NCBI GenBank assembly: GCA_949752745.1
Contig: OX457031.1
Location: 49,671,642 to 49,735,641, forward strand
Direction: 5' to 3'
From: Protula sp. h YS-2021
Taxonomy: Eukaryota > Annelida > Polychaeta > Sabellida > Serpulidae
DNA length: 64,000 bases
Positions 58,850 through 64,000 of this stretch are shown here, in pieces. Within the stretch, counting starts at the first letter, position 1. The number at the start of each line of letters is the position of its first letter. The position numbers and the translations under genes were made by a program. The notes under the pieces were generated by a model. It did not search any database, was not told the origin of the DNA, and saw nothing but the letters and a program-made list of their open reading frames with translations.

Positions 58850-61070
58850 ATCAGAACAAAAGTTTTAGTTTTGTAAACATCATCTGACAGCGTCCTTCAC
58901 CTAAAAAACAACAGCGGAGGATACCCATGTCTATACTATGGAGCCCAGGCCACTTCCCAGAGTTATCAGCATTGTTATAAATTAGATGACCTCTGACAGA
59001 TTTCTCTGTTATGATAGATCCGCCACTCTAACCCAGATTGGAAAATTTTAAAAAGTAGGTGTCATTTCATGAGCACTATTTTCAAGGAATATCCAGTGGG
59101 TCTGTTAAGTAAAATGGCGTTTCGCCTTAGAGCTTGGCTGTTTGTGTTAATGTCGCTGTTAATATCACAGCTGCTTGTGGATGGGTGGACTGACAAGCGG
59201 CTACACTAAAACGGCTTTGGGTACCAATTATCAAAAGGATATGCTACACAGCGATCTGTTCAATTAAAGAAAGGTACCCATCAACACAACATTTAAAATT
59301 TGCTTAATGTGGCAAGAAATTGTCCAAAACGCATATTGAATAGATCGGTCCCTTATTTAAGCAAAACAGAATTAAAGTAAAACCTCTGCAAAACCAAACA
59401 AACCTGTGTAGCAAACCTCCGAACAAACCAGTATAATTTGGACAACATATTTTAGTCCCCTTTCTTTCCCATCGGTTTCTTTGTAACAAGAAGATAGGTA
59501 ATTCGGACACTGTCCTATTCAGAACATAGGACACAATTCTTCCGACCCACTTGAAGGTTTTATTGTATGAGTAACCCTGTAATTCGATCAAGGTAATAGA
59601 GCAATCATTAATCACTGTCTGAGTGCCCATCGAAGATAATTTCAATGAGATTGTGCCGCAACAAATATGACTGCTTTCCGTTTGCGAACGGTCTTAATCC
59701 ACAAGACTTGTCAATTCCCAAGTGTGTTGTATGCATGATAGTTTGATTTCAAATTGTCGGAAAAATCAATTAAATGATATTATCAATCGAAATTAAAAAA
59801 AGGGGAACATCATTGTTAAAATCTTGTTCAATTACCTGTTAAAACACTGTGTGGTATAGACCCCCTGACGCAAACTATTTTAATGATAATTAATGTCTTT
59901 ATTTTTCCTTGGGAGTGTTTGAGTTGGGTATCTTTTATGTTGGAGGCCTCTATCAACTAAGTTTCTTCTTGTTTATTTTGAATTTCATATAGAGTCCATT
60001 AAACATCCAATTCAAATAAACTGAGGGTCCGCAATGGCCGAATAGAGGGATAATTAAGTGCTTGCAAAGACTTTTTTCAAAAGACCATCTTCAAACCGGG
60101 CATTTACCTTTTTCAAATGGATAATTAAGCAAAGTTTAGCTGAAGATTAAGGGTCCGAACTGCATTTTGTACACCACAGAATGGTTAAAATAGTCTAAAT
60201 ATTTGTAGATTTAATAATCGTTTGGTGTGTCTTTGTTTGTTTATTGTTTTGTTTTGTTTGCTATTATCAAATTCTTTTATTTCTTATTTGTTAGAATGAA
60301 GTCAATGGTAACTTTAAATTATAATTTTTACGATCAACTTTAAAATTTTTTCAAGTCTTAATTCTTTCTATCTGTTATAGTGCATTTAATCTTCTCTACT
60401 AATATTATGTCGATAGAGGTGTCTCGAATGTGTGTTCCAGCAGAAGGACTTACCATTTTACTACTTATACCTGTTTCTTATGTGGCACCAAATGGTTTCT
60501 AACAGTACTTCGTCTGCTATGGCTATAGTAAAGGTAATTTAAAATTTAAAACGATCCAGAATTTCAATAAAACTTAAAATAAATCGTAAGGACGCATAAA
60601 TATTATATGTAATTGGAAAAGCATGTAGCAAGCTCTGCTTTTGGCAATATCCATTTCAATATTTATGAAACAATCTTCACCAATCTATCAATTGTAAATA
60701 AATGGATGAATATTAATTTGTTCACAAAGGATTTAATGAAATTGCAACTGAGACAGATTTAGGCTATTGCTGAAATATTTTACTAACTAGCCAGTCTACT
60801 GCTGTAAGAAACAGATACATTTCTTATATTTTCAAAATTTAAGCGATCTATTCCCGGTATTTGTGTTTTATTGTGTTACATTTTATGCATAACACATTGC
60901 GCACAGACAGTTCATTGTAAATAAACATAAACAGATTATTTTCTACGTCTTTCCAGATTTTTACAAAATTGCCTTGTTCATAGAAATGGAGGCAAATAAA
61001 TTGTGTTGAAATATGCATTTGGTATTCATATGCCTTTGTGAGATGAGAAAGTTTAGTGCCTGTCGGTGTA
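58850..61070. other. Non-coding region upstream of TMEM106, no gene recognised
   Basis: Before the LTR insertion this sequence would have begun within ~30 bp of the TMEM106 start codon, so it should contain the native promoter and 5' UTR. A 113-codon minus frame (59304-59645) has no recognised domain. Confidence 0.5.
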
Positions 61071-61079
61071 TCGGAAGAA

Positions 61080-61400
61080 TTAGCGAGGTGAGTGTTCATT
61101 TTTCTGCTGCTGCGTCGCGCATGGCATCTTTGAACTGTAGTTTGGATTTTTTTGGATGAACTGCGACTGGAACTTGGACAAGGAGAGACTATTAAACGGG
61201 AAATGAAGTGACCAATGCAAAGGCGGTATCTGTAACTCTGAGTCTGGGTAATACTTATTGCACAGCTTGAAAACGATCCATATAGATAATTTCAATAATA
61301 CCATCAAACAAGAATCATAGTGCCAACATCGAGATCCACACAGCAAAGCACTATTTATCAAAATCGCCAAACCAATGACTATGCCCAGGAGAGCAAAAAC
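61080..61400 (-). CDS. Candidate terminal exon of a membrane protein
   Basis: A splice acceptor (GACAACAG) precedes an open frame at 61400 that begins VFALLGIVIGLAILINSALL, a strong membrane segment. CGSRCWHYDSC and a second hydrophobic stretch (LMVLLKLSIWIVFKL) follow, then a polar tail with QQQKNEH ending at a stop at 61080. No upstream exon was found and the family is not recognised. A chance frame is quite possible. Confidence 0.2.
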   Translation of the reverse strand, partial: VFALLGIVIGLAILINSALLCGSRCWHYDSCLMVLLKLSIWIVFKLCNKYYPDSELQIPPLHWSLHFPFNSLSLSKFQSQFIQKNPNYSSKMPCATQQQKNEHSPR

Positions 61401-62785
61401 CTGTTGTCTTTGTCACGAAGCTGTTAAAACTTAAAATCTCAGAATTGTCTCCAAATATTTACCTCCAAATTTCCCACATAAAACAAAAAACTGAAGACCA
61501 TAGTACAGTTATTGTAAAATCGCGATCAGACAGCCAGAGACATCATTGTTCGAAATAAACTTTGATGTTTTATGTGGTTCACTTTACGTTTTTCAAACTT
61601 GTAAAATTATGCTGTTATTTAATTCAATTAGTTGCATTAGTATTGCGTTTTCTTAACGTTATAGAGGTGGTGTAATTATAACCGTTTTCAGTAAAGTTAT
61701 GATGTAGTAGAAGTTCTGGCTAAGTAACAGTACTCGAAATTAGAACAATTTTCAATTTGCTCTAGTAAATGCAACTATTACAAAAACTGAATATATATTA
61801 AAACGTTTATCTGTAAGTAAAGTAATTGCTGAAAAGAAAATGACTTTGTGCTAATTCAACTTTTGCGATAGCTATTTAATTACTCAGCGAATCACTATGA
61901 GTGATATATGAGTATAATTTCACCTGAAATTTTGATACTTCATTTAGTATATTATATTCTTGAAGATGTCTTTTGCGTTGTTCTTCAGTCAGAACGTACA
62001 GTGGCGCCTAAGTCAATAGCTTAATATGTTTTTCTAGATTAGCGGGTGAGAAGAAATTGGATATGTTCTGTGAGACAACTTGCACAGTTCGATGTAAACA
62101 AAAATAGCGCAAAATAAACAGACTTCTGCCTCCACCTCGTACATAGCATATTCCTGTTCCTAGCTGGTGTTGAGCTAGTGAGCACAACTGTCTATTTCTT
62201 ATATTCTCTAGTTTACTTCAGTAAACTTCAGTAGGGTTTACTTCAGGACCCTAGATCAATTGAGCCCAATGTTAAGGGAGGAGGTATTTGAGGGGGAAAG
62301 GAAGAGGGGTTAAATTAGTGCACTTATTGTTGTTTTACGATGTATGTATGGTACGCTATGACATAATAGCATATTATATGAGTATTATTTATAATTAGCT
62401 TGTGTTTTTGGCATATTATGTCGAAGTTTTTATCTTTGTATTGGTCAAGGTTGTAAGTTTAAATGTGTGTGAGCAAAACTGCTCACGTAAGCATTCCCGC
62501 ATATTTCAGCATTCCATATGTAGTAATGCTTCTGCTCTCTAATGCAGTGTATAGCGGGTAATAGTTTGACCGCATGCGCTTAAATGTATCATTGTTAATT
62601 TTGCTGCCTTCACTTTGAAGCACAACAGCCCTATCTGGTTTAGGTCTAATTTTGTCATCCTGTAATAACTTCATAATCAGATAACGTTTTCCTCACCCTG
62701 TCAGCGATAAACAAGCTATTGTTCGTGGATGCTGAAAATTGTGATAAGGTGCCTGTAGAAGCTTTATTGCAGGCTGCCACTGCTT

Positions 62786-62950
62786 TGGTGGTGGTTGTGG
62801 TGGTGGAGGTGGCGGTTGTGGTGGTGGCTCTGGTGGTGGTCGCACCCAGTAGTGGTGGTGGTGGTGGCGGTGGTGGTGGTAGTGGTGATGGTGGCGCTGG
62901 TGGCGGTGGCGGTGGTAGTGGTGGTGGCGGCGGCGGTGCTGGTGGGGGTG
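62786..62950. repeat. (GGT)n-rich trinucleotide array
   Basis: About 160 bp of imperfect GGT/GGC/GTG repeats. They generate open frames of poly-Val/Gly/Trp on the plus strand and a poly-Pro/Thr frame of 124 codons on the minus strand, none with other support as a gene. Confidence 0.9.
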
Positions 62951-63084
62951 ATTGCAGTGCTTGTGCTATATGTTTTCGGTTCAGCATCGAATATTCATCT
63001 GAGTGGGTGTAGACCATTTTTATGTACACAGCTAGGCGGTCACGTGAGTAGTAGTAAGGAATGATTCAGTTGGCTCATTTTTTT

Positions 63085-63375
63085 GTTGCGTTGTCTGTGC
63101 AAAAAAATGCAAATTTAGTGCTTGCAAATTGGGTGCAGGCAAATTTTGTGCCGCACATAATTTGTGGGCAAGACTTGTGCAGGGGGGCTATGATGGGGGT
63201 CATGCAAATTTTGTGCAGCACAATATTTGCAGGCAAATAAGAGAGTAAGTTAATTGCATTAGTTTTTTTAATCATAATTAACAAGTTGCATTAAATGGAA
63301 AAATTGTAAGTTGCACATAATTTGTCGTGCAAATTATGTAAAGCACAAAGTCTGCACGAATGCTCAAATTTTGCC
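63085..63375. repeat. Cluster of TGCAAATTTTGTGC-type motifs in both orientations
   Basis: Many variants of GCAAATTT(T)GTGC and its inverse (GCACATAATTTGT) occur in the inner part of the foldback loop next to the right arm. The design resembles the motif-array ends seen at 14.48 and 17.17 kb. Confidence 0.6.
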
Positions 63376-64000
63376 CACACACATTTAAACTTCAAAACAT
63401 AACCAATACAAAGATAAAAAACTTAATATAATATGATATAATAAAAAACATAATATGCCAAAAACACAAGCAAAGGATAAATAATACTCATATGATAAGT
63501 CATAGCGTACCATACATACATCGTACAACAACAATAACAAGTAAGTGCACTCATTTAACCCCTCCTCCTCTCCCTCCTCCCAAATACCTCCTCCCATAAA
63601 AATGGGCTCAATTGATCTAGGGTCCCCCAATAGCTACTTACTCCGCTACAGTAAAATAACATTTAAATGTGTTTTACTTTGTTTTGTTCTCATTTCTTCA
63701 TGTTTAACTGTGTATTGCAGCTTTTTAAAAAAGTCAAATTTTCCAGATTATTTTGGAATTACAATAAAGCATTTGTATGGATCATTTGAATCAAATATAT
63801 CATTCTTAACATAATTTAAAAACGTATGTGTCCTTTCTGCTAGCTAGACTTTAAAGCATGATCTCTTTGTCCGATATGCTGGCTACATGACAAATATGGT
63901 TACCATATGATTGATCTGTTTCCATTTCCAGCAAAGTAGCAAAAAGAGCAAAAATCAAAGGGTATAGAGTATTTTTGCAATCTAGTTATCAAGCACGAGA

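Larger units (their letters stand above)
62246..63625. mobile_element. Foldback structure with ~250-270-bp inverted arms
   Basis: The left arm (62246-62496; GGACCCTAGATCAATTGAGC... GATGTATGTATGGTACGCTA ... AAATGTGTGTGAGC) reappears inverted at 63355-63625 with roughly 80% agreement and several indels. The ~860-bp loop contains the GGT array and a cluster of GTGCAAATTTTGTGC motifs. It has the form of a foldback transposon or an inverted duplication. No target duplication was pinned down. Confidence 0.75.

Noticed and set aside
59304..59645. 113-codon minus frame upstream of TMEM106
   Set aside because: No recognised family, signal or splice structure; length is within chance for this composition.
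62655..63029. Poly-Pro/Thr 124-codon frame on the minus strand
   Set aside because: Generated by the GGT array; flanks show no domain or exon borders.

Overview
This is a gene-poor, AT-rich stretch of an animal genome, crowded with repeats. Spliced genes with short exons, a TMEM106-family gene, DIRS-like, hAT, Tc1/mariner and Ty3/Gypsy elements, and many satellites and poly-C/poly-G tracts point to a marine invertebrate. A mollusc, perhaps a bivalve, is the best guess, but nothing here proves the phylum. One gap of exactly 200 N (31301-31500) shows that this is a scaffolded draft assembly.

Layout. 0-0.5 kb: first coding exon of a putative secreted protein (minus strand) behind a TATA box. 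0.5-21.7 kb: mostly non-coding, with two decayed Tc1/mariner transposases (6.8 and 15.8 kb), a dead DIRS-like tyrosine-recombinase retroelement (9.8-11.3 kb, minus), a 2.5-kb element with motif-array inverted ends and 9-10-bp target repeats (14.47-16.94 kb), and another inverted-end element (17.17-19.21 kb). 21.8-24.3 kb: a 33-bp satellite split by a TIR element with a TA target duplication. 24.6-25.4 kb: older tandem repeats. 27.36-35.03 kb: the same ~3.5-3.9 kb sequence lies on both sides of the N gap and carries a small three-exon gene twice; this looks like two overlapping contig ends (haplotypes), not a true tandem duplication. 35.2-36.0 kb: a hAT MITE with an exact 8-bp target duplication. 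37.1-42.1 kb: two copies of an element carrying a ~156-bp tandem repeat. 42.8-43.5 kb: a 28-bp minisatellite.

The main host gene is a complete seven-exon TMEM106-family gene on the minus strand (50912 down to 44656, 252 codons), assembled here by following splice sites; no single open frame reveals it. A 7.9-kb Ty3/Gypsy-type LTR retrotransposon (50939-58843) sits in the opposite orientation only 26 bp upstream of its start codon. Its two 925-bp LTRs read as identical, so the insertion is very young. Yet most of pol (reverse transcriptase core, RNase H, integrase core) has been deleted while gag, PBS, PPT and a probable -1 frameshift site remain. It therefore looks like a gag-bearing, non-autonomous element mobilised in trans.

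58.8-64 kb: largely empty, with a weak candidate terminal exon near 61.1-61.4 kb and a foldback structure (62.25-63.63 kb) whose ~250-270-bp inverted arms flank a GGT array. All exon structures are inferred from splice consensus and protein similarity recalled from knowledge; no alignments or searches were run.
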